Assembly (NCBI RefSeq): GCF_005144965.1
Contig: NZ_CP039704.1
Location: 1,720,001-1,784,000, forward strand
Length of the DNA: 64,000 nt
Direction: 5' to 3'
Source of the DNA: Hankyongella ginsenosidimutans
GTDB taxonomy: Bacteria; Pseudomonadota; Alphaproteobacteria; Sphingomonadales; Sphingomonadaceae
Below are positions 47,948 to 57,921 of this stretch, in pieces. Each line of letters opens with the position of its first letter. Within the stretch, counting starts at the first letter, position 1. A program made the translations under genes and the position numbers. The notes under the pieces were generated by a model. That model saw only the letters and a list, made by a program, of their open reading frames with translations, was not told the DNA's origin and made no database searches.

Positions 47948-47975
47948 GGCCGCCCGTATTGGGCGGCCAATTTTT
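47948..47975 (+). terminator. Rho-independent terminator after the GST gene
   Basis: GGCCGCCC (47948-47955) and GGGCGGCC (47961-47968) form an 8-bp perfect stem around GTATT, followed by AATTTTT. It lies 33 nt after the GST stop and 40 nt before the next gene. Confidence 0.9.
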
Positions 47976-48015
47976 AGGCGCGCCCGCAGGACGCTGCCGG
48001 GACAGGAGACACAGG

Positions 48016-48666
48016 ATGTCGCAACCTCTGATGCCGTTCGCCACCGCTGTCTGGCTGGTCGAGAATACCAGCCTGACCTTTCAGCAGATCGCGGACTTCT
48101 GCGGGCTGCATCAGCTCGAGGTTCAGGCGATCGCTGACGATACGGTGCAGACCAAGATGGTCGGCATCGATCCGGTGCGCGCCGGGCAACTGACGATGAC
48201 GGAAGTCGAGCGCTGCCAGAAAGATCCGGCGGCACGGCTGATCCCGGTCTCCGGCCCGGAGCAGGCCAAGCGCACCAAGGGGCCGCGCTATACACCGGTT
48301 TCCCGGCGTCAGGACAAGCCGGACGCCATCGCCTGGCTGCTGCGGTACCACCCCGAGCTCAAGGACAGCCAGATCGCAAAGCTGATCGGCACCACCAAGC
48401 ACACGATCACCGGCATCCGTGACAAAAGTCACTGGAACATTCAGGCGATCAAGCCGCAGGATCCGGTGGCGCTCGGCCTGTGCAGCCAGCGCGAACTGGA
48501 TGCCTTGGTCAGCCAGGCGAACAAGGACCGCGCCGCTGCAAACGATGCAGCGATCGTCGATCGTGAAACCGCAGTGCTGGAGGAAGAATTGCGCAAGCTG
48601 CGCGCCGCAACGCGCCGGGCGGAGGCGGAAGCTGCCGCATCGACAGATCTTCCGCCTGAAGAATAG
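48016..48666 (+). CDS. trcR: DUF1013 protein, cell-cycle regulator TrcR-like
   Basis: 216 residues, intact. It begins MSQPLMPFATAVWLVENTSL and continues TFQQIADFCGLHQLEVQAIA, with two helix-turn-helix-like segments (residues about 15-45 and 110-140: AWLLRYHPELKDSQIAKLIG, TTKHTITGIRDKSHWN). A charged coiled-coil tail follows (ELRKLRAATRRAEAEAAAST). DUF1013 proteins are nearly exclusive to alphaproteobacteria and are annotated as the cell-cycle transcriptional regulator TrcR. The name is transferred by family, not tested here. A strong terminator separates it from the GST gene, so its promoter must lie within about 45 bp or inside that gene. Confidence 0.88.
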   Translation: MSQPLMPFATAVWLVENTSLTFQQIADFCGLHQLEVQAIADDTVQTKMVGIDPVRAGQLTMTEVERCQKDPAARLIPVSGPEQAKRTKGPRYTPVSRRQDKPDAIAWLLRYHPELKDSQIAKLIGTTKHTITGIRDKSHWNIQAIKPQDPVALGLCSQRELDALVSQANKDRAAANDAAIVDRETAVLEEELRKLRAATRRAEAEAAASTDLPPEE

Positions 48667-48681
48667 TGCGTTTAATAAGCC

Positions 48682-48846
48682 TTATTGGGCGATACGCTCC
48701 AAAGTATCCTTAAGACGCAGCTTTTCCTTCTTGAGTTGATGAACCAGTTGCCAATCCGGCGCAGGGCGCACGCTTTCGCGCGTAATCCGGTTTTCCAGCT
48801 GTGCGTGTTTGGCGCTCAGGCTGGTGACATGCTGGTTCATGCTCAT
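48682..48846 (-). CDS. DUF465 (YdcH-like) small coiled-coil protein, copy 1
   Basis: 54 residues: MSMNQHVTSLSAKHAQLENR, ITRESVRPAPDWQLVHQLKK and EKLRLKDTLERI. This is the YdcH/DUF465 pattern, ending in the LKK-x-KLRLKD-x-LERI helix. Function unknown. ATG 48846 is chosen over an upstream ATG because AAGGAG stands 9 nt before it. It converges with the trcR gene, with only 15 bp between the stops. Confidence 0.85.
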   Translation of the reverse strand: MSMNQHVTSLSAKHAQLENRITRESVRPAPDWQLVHQLKKEKLRLKDTLERIAQ

Positions 48847-49214
48847 CGGGAAATGCTCCTTTCCTTGCATCGGACGGCGAAGCCGCAGGGACTACTCCAC
48901 CACAGAAGCTGACGGTTGTCAGTCAAAACCGGACGGTGGCCCGCCGTTGCCGTTCAAGCTCAAGCGGTAGTGGTTGAGCCGAAATTAGGGGCAATCTGTG
49001 GAACTGCGCCGCGCATCTATTGTTTATAACGCAGGTCGATAGTTTCACGTTAATGTGCATTTCGTGCGCATTAACATTCCTGTAACACTTCGACTCGCCT
49101 GTTGCGCATGCGTTAGGGCTTCGCCAGTGCAGCATGCGGCTTTTGGGGCTCTACCCTCCAACCCGCGACTATGTTAGCTGGGCAGCCGAATTGACGCGAT
49201 GTCGTGGGGTGCCG
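48847..49214. other. Non-coding gap between divergent DUF465 genes, with palindrome
   Basis: 368 bp without a supported gene. GTTAATGTGCA (49049-49059) and TGCGCATTAAC (49065-49075) form an 11-bp near-perfect palindrome around TTTCG. Immediately after it, TTAACATTCCTGTAA (49071-49085) is a one-mismatch match to TTAA-N7-TTAA. Such a divergent gap is a natural place for control of both DUF465 genes. Confidence 0.5.
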
Positions 49215-49420
49215 GTGACCAAGGCCAGCCAGGAAGAACTGCAGGCGCGACTTTCCGCCCTCATCGAGGAACACAGGGATCTCGATGTGGCGATCGACGC
49301 CATGATGTCGATGGGGTCCAGCGACCAGCTACAGATGCAGCGGATGAAAAGCGCAAGCTGGCCCTGCGCGATGAAATCGCCCATGTCCAGGATCAGATGG
49401 TTCCGGACATTATTGCCTGA
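49215..49420 (+). CDS. DUF465 (YdcH-like) small coiled-coil protein, copy 2 (one frameshift)
   Basis: About 68 residues. VTKASQEELQARLSALIEEH is followed by RDLDVAIDAMMSMGSSDQLQ, MQRM, then after a shift near 49348 KRKLALRDEIAHVQDQMVPD and IIA-stop. The core LQ-x-KKRKLALRDEIA and the ending PDIIA are typical of alphaproteobacterial YdcH proteins. GTG 49215 is the likely start. A different, longer N-terminus from 49134 is possible. Two diverged DUF465 genes face apart across 368 bp. Confidence 0.8.
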
Positions 49421-49446
49421 CGGCGGCGCAAGAGCCTGATCGACAT

Positions 49447-49915
49447 TCAGCGATCAATCTCCTTGGCGCTGGCGCCGAGGCGGTCGAAAAGCTCGTGCAG
49501 CATGGTGCGCTCGGACTCCGTCAACTGCTCCAGCAGGCGCGCTTCGACGGCGCGTGCCATCGGTACGATACGGCGGTAGATATCCATGCCTTCCGCCGTC
49601 AGGAGAGCAGGGCGCGGCGCGCATCCGCGGGATCGATGGCGGACGCGACGCGGCCCATCGCGATCAGGCGGGTGACGGCGCGCGAGATCGCCACCTTGTC
49701 CATCGCGGTTATTTCGCAAATCTGAGAAGCGGTCAGATCGCTGTGCACGCCAAGGATCGCCAGCACTCGCCACTCCGGAAGCTTCAGGCGGAAGCGGCGG
49801 GCATAGATCCGCGCGACGGCGCGGCTGACCTGATTCGACAGCACGGAAAGGCGAAACGGAAAAACCTGTTGAGCAACAGCGGTTCAGCGGTCTCGACGGG
49901 CGGAGGCGCGGTCAT
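49447..49915 (-). CDS. MarR-family transcriptional regulator (frame broken)
   Basis: About 156 residues with a winged helix. SVLSNQVSRAVARIYARRFR and LKLPEWRVLAILGVHSDLTA are followed by SQICEITAMDKVAISRAVTR (recognition helix), LIAMGRVASAIDPADARRAL (wing), LTAEGMDIYRRIVPMARAVE and SERTMLHELFDRLGA. The ligand is unknown. The frame changes near 49860 and 49605. ATG 49915 is the likely start. It is divergent from acetyl-CoA synthetase, with a 196-bp gap between them. Confidence 0.88.
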
Positions 49916-50077
49916 GCGGCCTGACTTTCAAAGGGTGCCACGTTAATATCTGTCTCGATTTTAGAGTTCGCGTCCACCGAAGGCAACGTCCTGTCGTACG
50001 CACCGCGAAATCCACCGCGCGCCTTCGACGATGGCATAACCAACCTTGGTCGTGGATCACCCGTCGAAAAATTCGGC

Positions 50078-50083
50078 TATAAT
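50078..50083 (+). promoter_or_regulatory. Candidate -10 element of acsA
   Basis: TATAAT at 50078-50083 lies 29 bp before the acsA ATG, in CGGCTATAATGGCGTCA. No TTGACA-like -35 at 16-18 bp is visible, so an activator may be needed. GGGAGG (50098-50103) is the ribosome-binding site. Confidence 0.45.
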
Positions 50084-50111
50084 GGCGTCATAACCAGGGA
50101 GGAAAAAGTCA

Positions 50112-52048
<1,937 letters not shown>

Positions 52049-52052
<4 letters not shown>

Positions 52053-52175
52053 ACCCCTTCCCAGTCAGGTTGAATCAAGCGGGCTGGATAAGAAGGGTCT
52101 ACAACATTGGGTCGACCCTGTTTTTCTCATTCGGGCCGAAGCAGATTCGCTTCCGCCCGAATGAGACAGGGTCTA
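52049..52175. repeat. Double-hairpin element 4
   Basis: Hairpin 1 is TAGACCCcTTC-CCAGTC facing GGCTGG-ATAA-GAAGGGTCTA (52050-52101). Hairpin 2 is GACCCTGT-TTTT-CTCATTCGGGC facing GCCCGAATGAG-ACAGGGTCTA (52114-52175). Each has a one-sided 4-nt bulge. The element fills the gap between convergent acsA and tag. Its first TAG (52050-52052) is the acsA stop, and its last CTA (52173-52175) is the complement of the tag stop. It probably serves as a bidirectional terminator. Confidence 0.8.
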
Positions 52176-52796
52176 GCCGGGGTGAAAGCCTGCTCGCGCG
52201 GCGGTGGCCGCTGCGCGGACATGGCAGCCCTCGACATGGTCGTTCACCATGCCCATCGCCTGCATGAACGCGTAGCAGGTCGTCGGGCCGACGAAGGTCC
52301 AGCCCTGCTTTTTCAGGTCCTTGCTCAAAGCGCTCGAGGTCGTCGTCGTCGCGTTGGCGCACAGCGCTGCCTTGGTGAACTGTTGCGGACGTTCGTCCTC
52401 AGGCGGCTCGAAGCGCCAGAAATACGCTGCCAGCGACCCATGGCGATCCATCAGGGCGAGCGCGCGCCGCGCGTTGTTGATCGTCGACTCGATCTTGCCG
52501 CGATGACGGATAATCCCGCTGTCGGTCAGCAGGCGGCTGATGTCCTCGTCATCGAAACGCGCCACCTGTTCCGGGTCGAAGCCTGCGAACGCCGCCCGGA
52601 AGTTTTCGCGTTTGCGCAGGATGGTCAGCCACGACAGCCCGGACTGAAACCCTTCCAGGCAGATCTTCTCAAACAGGCGGCGATCGTCAGCGACGGGAAA
52701 GCCCCACTCGGTGTCGTGATAGTGCTGATAGAGCGGATCATCGCCTGGCCACCAGCACCGTTGAGCGCCGTCGCTATCGATATGCCAGTCGTTCAT
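52173..52796 (-). CDS. tag: DNA-3-methyladenine glycosylase I
   Basis: Excises 3-methyladenine from alkylated DNA. 207 residues, intact. Visible are QRCWWPGDDPLYQHYHDTEW, GFPVADDRRLFEKICLEGFQ, SGLSWLTILRKRENFRAAFA, GIIRHRGKIESTINNARRAL, SKDLKKQGWTFVGPTTCYAF and MQAMGMVNDHVEGC. The zinc-snap Cys and His residues of the family appear present (C near the start; HVEGCH near the end). ATG 52796 overlaps the zur stop (ATGA), so it is expressed from the zur transcript, an unusual link between zinc control and alkylation repair. Confidence 0.93.
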   Translation of the reverse strand: MNDWHIDSDGAQRCWWPGDDPLYQHYHDTEWGFPVADDRRLFEKICLEGFQSGLSWLTILRKRENFRAAFAGFDPEQVARFDDEDISRLLTDSGIIRHRGKIESTINNARRALALMDRHGSLAAYFWRFEPPEDERPQQFTKAALCANATTTTSSALSKDLKKQGWTFVGPTTCYAFMQAMGMVNDHVEGCHVRAAATAARAGFHPG

Positions 52797-53241
52797 GCGG
52801 CCGCACACGCCGCGCACAGGCCGATCACTTCCAGGACCGGCTTCAGCGCGGTGTAGCCTTGCGCGGCGGCGCGCGCGCGCAGGGCATCCGTCAGGGTATC
52901 GTCATCGAGGTGGCGGGTCTCGCCGCACTGCACGCACACCAGGAAAATACAGTCGTGGCGATGCTGCGGATGGGCGCTGGCGAGATAGGCGTTCCGGCTT
53001 TCGATCCGCGTCGCCAGATTCGCCTGCACGAACAGGTCCAGCATGCGATAGACGGTGTTGGGGCGATCCGGCGGCCAAGGGTCCGCGATACCGAATCCGC
53101 GATGTCATACGCGCTTGCAGGTTTGGGCTGTGCGGCCAGCGCAGAAACACCTGCTCGCGCAGGGGTCCACTGCTCGCCAGCGCTGTCGAGCGCCTGCCGT
53201 TGCGCAACGCTCAGGCTCAAAGTCTCGTCTGCCGTGCTCAT
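52793..53241 (-). CDS. zur: Fur-family regulator, probably Zur (frame broken)
   Basis: About 149 residues. The N-terminal winged helix is partly scrambled by an indel near 53075 (ASAYDIAD ... PNTVYRMLDLFVQANLATRI). The dimerisation/metal domain shows HPQHRHDCIFLVCVQCGETR, HLDDDTLTDAL and the C-terminal GLCAACAAA. Two CxxC pairs (CVQC, CAAC) form the structural zinc site. The HRHD segment fits Fur-family regulatory metal binding. Zur is preferred over Fur because a MerC gene lies directly upstream and a Zur-like palindrome precedes that gene. It overlaps tag. Confidence 0.82.
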
Positions 53242-53292
53242 GATGGCACTATGCGCAGGCTGCCGCGCAAAAACAACGTCAGATGGTCGCAC

Positions 53293-53670
53293 TCAGGCGC
53301 GTGCGCGCTTGATGTTCAGGATGTGGGCGCTGCTGAGAGCGAGGCTGCCGAGGATGGAGAGCAGCATCTCCGACCGGTCGGCATGGCCGACCAGCAGCGC
53401 CATGAACAGCAGCAGGCACCCGCTCGCGGCCAGCAACGCCAGCGGCAGCGAAGCGGCACGCCCGCTGCGCGGTGTGAAGGCGAAGAGCGAAAGCCCGACA
53501 GCAACGACCAGCACCACAACATGCAGCACATGGTGGCTCTGGCTCAGGCTGGTGGCGGACACGGCGAGCGTAGCAGCAAGCCCGAGCACGCAATGCAGCG
53601 CGCAAAGGCCGGATAAACCGATGCCAAACAGGTCGGCAGGCGAACGGGGCAGGCTGGTGACGCGCATCAT
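53293..53670 (-). CDS. MerC-domain membrane protein
   Basis: A 125-residue protein with four transmembrane helices. LFGIGLSGLCALHCVLGLAA holds the Cys-x-x-x-x-Cys region of MerC-like proteins (CALHC). VLHVVVLVVAVGLSLFAFTP, LPLALLAASGCLLLFMALLV and MLLSILGSLALSSAHILNIK follow. Such proteins occur in zinc-responsive (Zur) operons as putative metal importers. MerC itself carries Hg(II). Here the zur context points to zinc. ATG 53670 is chosen over longer starts, as it follows the palindrome at 53675. Confidence 0.8.
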   Translation of the reverse strand: MMRVTSLPRSPADLFGIGLSGLCALHCVLGLAATLAVSATSLSQSHHVLHVVVLVVAVGLSLFAFTPRSGRAASLPLALLAASGCLLLFMALLVGHADRSEMLLSILGSLALSSAHILNIKRARA

Positions 53671-53674
53671 GGTT

Positions 53675-53691
53675 GTGATATAATGTAACAC
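53675..53691. promoter_or_regulatory. Candidate Zur operator upstream of merC-zur-tag
   Basis: GTGATATAATGTAACAC is a 17-bp imperfect palindrome (6 of 8 base pairs symmetric), AT-rich in a GC-rich region and close to the proteobacterial Zur-box type GTTATAnnnTATAAC. It lies 5 bp before the MerC ATG, so bound Zur would block initiation. This would make the operon autoregulated by zinc. Confidence 0.5.
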
Positions 53692-53785
53692 GAGGGAAAT
53701 CAAGCCTGCAACAGAACAGCGTCCATCCGGCTTGCGCGCGCATGTCGCAGTGGCGCGATCCGTTGCCCTCCGCTAGGGGAGACGC

Positions 53786-54847
53786 ATGCTGATGAGCCCC
53801 TTAGCTGAAAACAGAGCCGCGCCGGACCTCGCGCAGCGCGCGGTGTTCTGGTGGCTGATTGCTGTGGCGCTGATGATTTTCCTGATGGTTGTGGTCGGCG
53901 GCGCGACGCGGCTTACCGAGTCAGGCCTGTCGATCACGCACTGGTCGCCGATCAGCGGCGCTCTGCCGCCCCTGTCGGCTGCGGATTGGCAGCGCGAATT
54001 CGCCCTGTACCAGCAGACGGACGAATATCGGCTGGAGCATGCCTGGATGCAGCTTGCCGACTTCAAGCAGATCTTCTGGTGGGAGTGGGGGCACCGGCTG
54101 CTGGGCCGGCTGATCGGCCTTGTCTATGCTTTGCCCTTCTTCTGGTTTTATGGCGCAGCCAGTTGCCCAGAACACTTGTCCCGCGCTTCTGGGTCATGCT
54201 GGCGCTGGGCGGCCTGCAGGGGCCATTGGCTGGTGGATGGTGGCATCCGGCCTGGTCGGCCGCACCGATGTCAGCCACTATCGGCTGGCGGTGCACCTGC
54301 TGATGGCGCTTGCCATTTTCAGTCTGGTCGTTTGGACCGCGTTCGACCTGCGTCCGGCCAAGGCCAGCATGGACACGCGGCTGAAGATTCCCAGCATTGT
54401 CACCTTGGCGTTGCTGCCAGTGCAGATTGGGCTGGGAGCCTTTGTCGCCGGCCTGAACGCTGGCTTTGCTTTCAACACCTGGCCGCTGATGGGAGACCGT
54501 TTCGCGCCGGATGGTTTATGGTCGCTGACGCCGGTCTGGCTGAACGCCCTGGAAAATCCGATTACGGTTCAATTCCTGCACCGCAGTGTAGCTTATGCCC
54601 TGTTTGCAGCCGGGATGTGGGCCTGCGCCTGCGCCTGGCGCGCAGGCTACCGCGTGCGGGCCTGTATACTGGCAGCGGCATTGACCGGGCAGGTGGCGCT
54701 CGGGGTTGCAACCCTGGTCAGCGGCGTGCCCGTCTGGCTCGGGTGGCGCACCAGGCCGGCGGGGTGTTGCTGCTGGCGGCGGCACTGTGGGTGGCGCATG
54801 CCGCCGTAGGCGGGCAGATACGCGGTATCAGTATACCGCAACACTGA
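53786..54847 (+). CDS. ctaA: Haem A synthase (COX15/CtaA) (frame broken)
   Basis: Converts haem O to haem A for cytochrome oxidase in the inner membrane. About 354 residues, eight transmembrane helices. Visible are [80 protein letters not shown] (first haem His), [20 protein letters not shown], the [14 protein letters not shown] loop, [14 protein letters not shown] and [19 protein letters not shown] (last His). The R-x-T-x-SGLS-x-x-x-W motif is the COX15 type found in alphaproteobacteria and mitochondria. The frame changes near 54165, 54225 and 54745. Confidence 0.94.
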   Translation: MLMSPLAENRAAPDLAQRAVFWWLIAVALMIFLMVVVGGATRLTESGLSITHWSPISGALPPLSAADWQREFALYQQTDEYRLEHAWMQLADFKQIFWWEWGHRLLGRLIGLVYALPFFWFYGAASCPEHLSRASGSCWRWAACRGHWLVDGGIRPGRPHRCQPLSAGGAPADGACHFQSGRLDRVRPASGQGQHGHAAEDSQHCHLGVAASADWAGSLCRRPERWLCFQHLAADGRPFRAGWFMVADAGLAERPGKSDYGSIPAPQCSLCPVCSRDVGLRLRLARRLPRAGLYTGSGIDRAGGARGCNPGQRRARLARVAHQAGGVLLLAAALWVAHAAVGGQIRGISIPQH

Positions 54848-54861
54848 TAATCTGATATCGC

Positions 54862-54890
54862 TTGACTTTTTCGCTGGTTTCGAAATAAGC
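54862..54890 (+). promoter_or_regulatory. Possible promoter of rplM-rpsI
   Basis: TTGACT at 54862-54867 is followed at 16-17 bp by AATAAG/ATAAGC (54884-54890). The -35 is good and the -10 is weak. It lies about 80 bp before the rplM start. Tentative. Confidence 0.35.
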
Positions 54891-54970
54891 GCGTCTTCCC
54901 GGCGGCACCCTAACGTGCCGCCAAGATTTTTCCGCGGCTGGCATGCTCGGTGCGGAACAGAGAGGCACAC

Positions 54971-55432
54971 ATGAAAACCTTCGTGGCGAAACCCGCCGAG
55001 GTGGACAAGAAGTGGCTGCTGATCGATGCTGATGGCCTGGTTGTGGGCCGTCTGGCGGCGATCATCGCCAACCACCTGCGCGGCAAGCACAAAACCACCT
55101 ACACCCCGCACGTCGACTGCGGTGACAACATCATCGTCATCAACGCGGAAAAAGTGCGCTTCACCGGGCGCAAGCTCAGCCAGAAATTCTACTATCGGCA
55201 CACGGGGTATCCCGGCGGCATCAAGGAACTCCGTGCCGACCACGCGCTGGACGGCCGCTTCCCGGAGCGCGTTCTGGAGAAAGCGGTCGAGCGCATGGTG
55301 CCGCGTGGCCCGCTGGGCCGCAAACAGATGCGTAATCTGCGCATTTTGCTGGAACTGTGCATCCGCATGAAGCGCAGAACCCCACAATCCTGGATGTGGC
55401 GGCGATGTCGCCCAAGAACAAGCGAGGCCTGA
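54971..55432 (+). CDS. rplM: 50S ribosomal protein L13 (frame broken)
   Basis: About 154 residues of L13. [20 protein letters not shown] is followed by [80 protein letters not shown] and, after a shift near 55342, [19 protein letters not shown] and SPKNKR. A second missing base near 55423 restores a terminal REA and stop TGA 55430-55432. The stop overlaps the rpsI ATG (TGATG), the standard L13-S9 operon. Confidence 0.96.
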   Translation: MKTFVAKPAEVDKKWLLIDADGLVVGRLAAIIANHLRGKHKTTYTPHVDCGDNIIVINAEKVRFTGRKLSQKFYYRHTGYPGGIKELRADHALDGRFPERVLEKAVERMVPRGPLGRKQMRNLRILLELCIRMKRRTPQSWMWRRCRPRTSEA

Positions 55433-55912
55433 TGTCCGAGGTGCATGACCTGCAAGACCTGAAGTCCCTGACCAGCGGTACCACGGAGGTCGAGCCGGCC
55501 CCTGCGTGAGCCGGAAATCGATGCCCACGGCCGCAGCTATGCGACCGGCAAGCGCAAGAACGCCATCGCGCGTGTCTGGCTGAAGCCGGGCAGCGGCCGC
55601 ATTGTGGTCAACGGCCGCGATCAGACGGAATATTTCGCCCGTCCGACCCTGCGGCTGATCATCAACCAGCCGTTCCTGGTCGCTGACCGTGTCGACGCCT
55701 ACGATGTCTACGCGACCGTCAGCGGCGGCGGCCTCTCGGGCCAGGCCGGTGCTGTCAAGCACGGCATTGCCCAGGCGCTGCAGAAGTATGAGCCGGTGTT
55801 GCGGTCGGCGGTCAAGTCGGCCGGCTTCCTCACCCGCGACGCCCGCGTCGTCGAGCGGAAGAAGTACGGTCGCGCCAAGGCCCGCCGCAGCTTCCAGTTC
55901 TCGAAGCGCTAG
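55432..55912 (+). CDS. rpsI: 30S ribosomal protein S9 (one frameshift)
   Basis: About 160 residues. The N-terminal extension [20 protein letters not shown] is typical of alphaproteobacterial S9. After a shift near 55502 come [59 protein letters not shown] and the invariant C-terminus [22 protein letters not shown]. The tail is complete, so the stop TAG at 55910-55912 is the natural one. It is also the first triplet of double-hairpin element 5. Confidence 0.97.
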
Positions 55913-56072
55913 AGCAACGGACTTTAAATCTGCAACAGCTGGGTGGCATGCTCATGGCAGATTTAAAGTCCAAAGTTGCTCTATATATCTTTGACTCTAA
56001 AGCATCTTTTCTCCTTAAATGCGACACGGTGCCTGGTCCAGTCCTGGGTCGCATTTAAGGCGAGATGCTTTA
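55910..56072. repeat. Double-hairpin element 5
   Basis: Hairpin 1 is TAGAGCAAC-GGACTTTAAATCTGC facing GCAGATTTAAAGTCC-AAAG-TTGCTCTA (55910-55983). Hairpin 2 is TAAAGCATC-TTTTCTC-CTTAAATGCGAC facing GTCGCATTTAAG-GCGA-GATGCTTTA (55998-56071). Each has a 15-bp or longer inner stem, a one-sided bulge and an outer stem of about 9 bp. The termini are TAGAGC and GCTTTA. It follows rpsI directly and precedes the apaG terminator. Confidence 0.8.
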
Positions 56073-56096
56073 AGCGCACATCTGGACGACAAAACG

Positions 56097-56125
56097 AAAG
56101 GGCGTGCCGCTGGCGCGCCCTTTTG
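56097..56125. terminator. Bidirectional terminator between rpsI and apaG
   Basis: AAAGGGCG (56097-56104) and CGCCCTTT (56116-56123) form an 8-bp stem with an 11-nt loop. A T-run follows on the plus strand, and an A-rich flank (T-run on the minus strand) precedes it. It ends apaG transcription just after its stop and also any read-through from rpsI. Confidence 0.75.
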
Positions 56126-56133
56126 CATTTCGC

Positions 56134-56550
56134 TCAGTTCAAGGTCCGCCTGGCGTAGGGGCTGTCGAGGGAGAAGGCGGGAATGTCGATCTCGAACGCG
56201 CGGCCATCCTCGGCAACCATCTGGTAGCGGCCGGCCATGAAACCGGTCGGGGTGTTGAGCGGGCAGCCCGAGCCGTAGGTGAAGGCTTCACCTGGCTCCA
56301 GGGTCGGCTGCTCGCCAACCACGCCATCGCCCGTCACTTCCTGCACCATGCCGTTGCCGTCCGTGATGATCCAGTGCCGCGAGCGCAACTGCGCGGTCAC
56401 GTCGCCGTGGTTCTCGACGCGGATTTCGTAACCCCAGAGGTATTTGCCGTCGGCCTCGTCCGACTGGTCGTCCAGGAAGACCGGCCGCACGCGCACGACA
56501 AAGCCCTCGGTGCGGGCGGCGTACGGGTAGTCGTCGTCGCTGTCGGTCAT
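56134..56550 (-). CDS. apaG: ApaG (Co2+/Mg2+ efflux-associated) protein
   Basis: An all-beta, fibronectin-III-like protein of 138 residues, intact. Visible are EGFVVRVRPVFLDDQSDEAD, YLWGYEIRVENHGDVTAQLR, SRHWIITDGNGMVQEVTGDG, VVGEQPTLEPGEAFTYGSGC and FMAGRYQMVAEDGRAFEIDI. The family's exact role is unresolved. It is often linked to stress and metal phenotypes. Start 56550 has GGAG 6 nt upstream. The alternative ATG 56568 overlaps the metZ stop (ATGA). The metZ-apaG pairing is usual in alphaproteobacteria. Confidence 0.92.
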   Translation of the reverse strand: MTDSDDDYPYAARTEGFVVRVRPVFLDDQSDEADGKYLWGYEIRVENHGDVTAQLRSRHWIITDGNGMVQEVTGDGVVGEQPTLEPGEAFTYGSGCPLNTPTGFMAGRYQMVAEDGRAFEIDIPAFSLDSPYARRTLN

Positions 56551-56564
56551 GGGGTCTCCGCTCG

Positions 56565-57770
56565 TCATGCGCCGGCGGCGCGCAGGGCGCGGTCGAGGTC
56601 CTCAGTGAGGTCCTGTGGGTCTTCAAGGCCGATCGAGACGCGGATCAGGCCGGGTGTGATGCCCAGCCCTGCGCGTAGTTCCGGCGGCACCGCCTTGTGG
56701 GTCGTCGTCTCCGGGTGGGTCGCCAGGCTGCGGGAGTCGCCGATATTGTTTGAGATATCGACAAGTTCCAGCGCGTTCAGGAACGCGAAGGCGCGATCGC
56801 GGCTCCCGAGATCGAAACAGAAGATCGTGCCGCCGCGCGCCATCTGCGCCTTCGCCAGCGCATATTGCGGGAAGTCCGGCAGGCCTGGAAAGCGCAGGCC
56901 CGGCGCGCGACCGGCAAGTGCTGCGACCACGGCATCGGCGTTATCGCACATCCGGTGCAGGCGCAGCTCCAGCGTCTCCAGCCCCTTGAGCAGCACCCAG
57001 GCGTTGAACGGCGAGAGCGCGCCACCAGTGTGCCGCAGGAAGGGGAACAGGTGCTCGTCGTGGAACTGCTGGCTGCAGCAGATCACGCCGCCCATGGCGC
57101 GGCCCTGGCCGTCGATGTGCTTGGTTGCGGAGTAGGCGACGATGTCCGCGCCGAGTTCGAGCGGACGTTGCAGCAGTGGTGTCGCGAAGACATTGTCCAC
57201 GACGACGAACGCGCCGGCCGCCTTCGCCAGAGCGCTTACCCCTGCGATGTCGACGACGTCCAGTGTCGGGTTCGCCGGCGTCTCCAGGAAGCACATCCGT
57301 GTCTCGGGCCGGATCGCTGCGCGCCAGGCGTCCAGGTCGCGGCCATCGACCGTGGTCGTGGCAATTCCGTAGCGGGGCAGCAGGGTATCCATCAGCCAGC
57401 GACAACTGCCGAACAGGGCGCGCGAGGCCACCACATGGTCTCCGGCTTTCAGGGCGCAGAGCAGCGCTGCGGTCATGGCCGCCATGCCGGTTGCCGTGGC
57501 CCGGGCGATATCCGCACCCTCAAGGATGGCCATGCGTTCCTCGAACATGGCGACGGTCGGGTTGCCCTGGCGGGTGTAGGTGAAACCCGGGCGCACGCCT
57601 TCGAACCGGCCCGCGACCTCCTCGGCGCTGTCGTAGGCGAAACCGGACGTCATGAAGATCGCCTCCGACGTCTCGCCGAAGTCGGAGCGCCAGGTGCCGG
57701 CGCGCACGGCCTGGGTTGCGGGTCGCCATCTCTGCGTGATCTGACGATTGAAGCCCGTGGTGTTCTTCAT
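56565..57770 (-). CDS. metZ: O-succinylhomoserine sulfhydrylase
   Basis: A PLP enzyme that makes homocysteine directly from an O-acyl-homoserine and sulfide. 401 residues, intact. Visible are TQAVRAGTWRSDFGETSEAI, FMTSGFAYDSAEEVAGRFEG, PGFTYTRQGNPTVAMFEERM, ATATGMAAMTAALLCALKAG, VDNVFATPLLQRPLELGADI and the PLP Lys in VAYSATKHIDGQGRAMGGV. SLGDAESLATHPATTTH-like text (SRSLATHPETTTHKAVPPE) follows. The substrate (succinyl or acetyl) cannot be told. No SAM riboswitch could be recognised in the leader. Confidence 0.94.
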   Translation of the reverse strand: MKNTTGFNRQITQRWRPATQAVRAGTWRSDFGETSEAIFMTSGFAYDSAEEVAGRFEGVRPGFTYTRQGNPTVAMFEERMAILEGADIARATATGMAAMTAALLCALKAGDHVVASRALFGSCRWLMDTLLPRYGIATTTVDGRDLDAWRAAIRPETRMCFLETPANPTLDVVDIAGVSALAKAAGAFVVVDNVFATPLLQRPLELGADIVAYSATKHIDGQGRAMGGVICCSQQFHDEHLFPFLRHTGGALSPFNAWVLLKGLETLELRLHRMCDNADAVVAALAGRAPGLRFPGLPDFPQYALAKAQMARGGTIFCFDLGSRDRAFAFLNALELVDISNNIGDSRSLATHPETTTHKAVPPELRAGLGITPGLIRVSIGLEDPQDLTEDLDRALRAAGA

Positions 57771-57921
57771 CTGCGCTCAACCTCTTTGTGCGGGCTGCAT
57801 CACTAGCCGTGCGCTGCATCGAGCGTCAACGCGCTAGACCATGGTCGTCGTCGACACTGGCCGTCCGCATGGTAGACATGTAGTTTAGCGGCCGAGTAGA
57901 GACCGCAAAAGGGAGGATGCG

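Noticed and set aside
54862..54890. A strong promoter call for rplM-rpsI
   Set aside because: The -35 is good but the -10 is poor. It is kept only as a low-confidence site.
57771..57921. Possible SAM riboswitch (SAM-II/SAM-V type) in the metZ leader
   Set aside because: Only a weak GGCT/AGCC hairpin is visible, and the conserved SAM-II or SAM-V core bases were not found.
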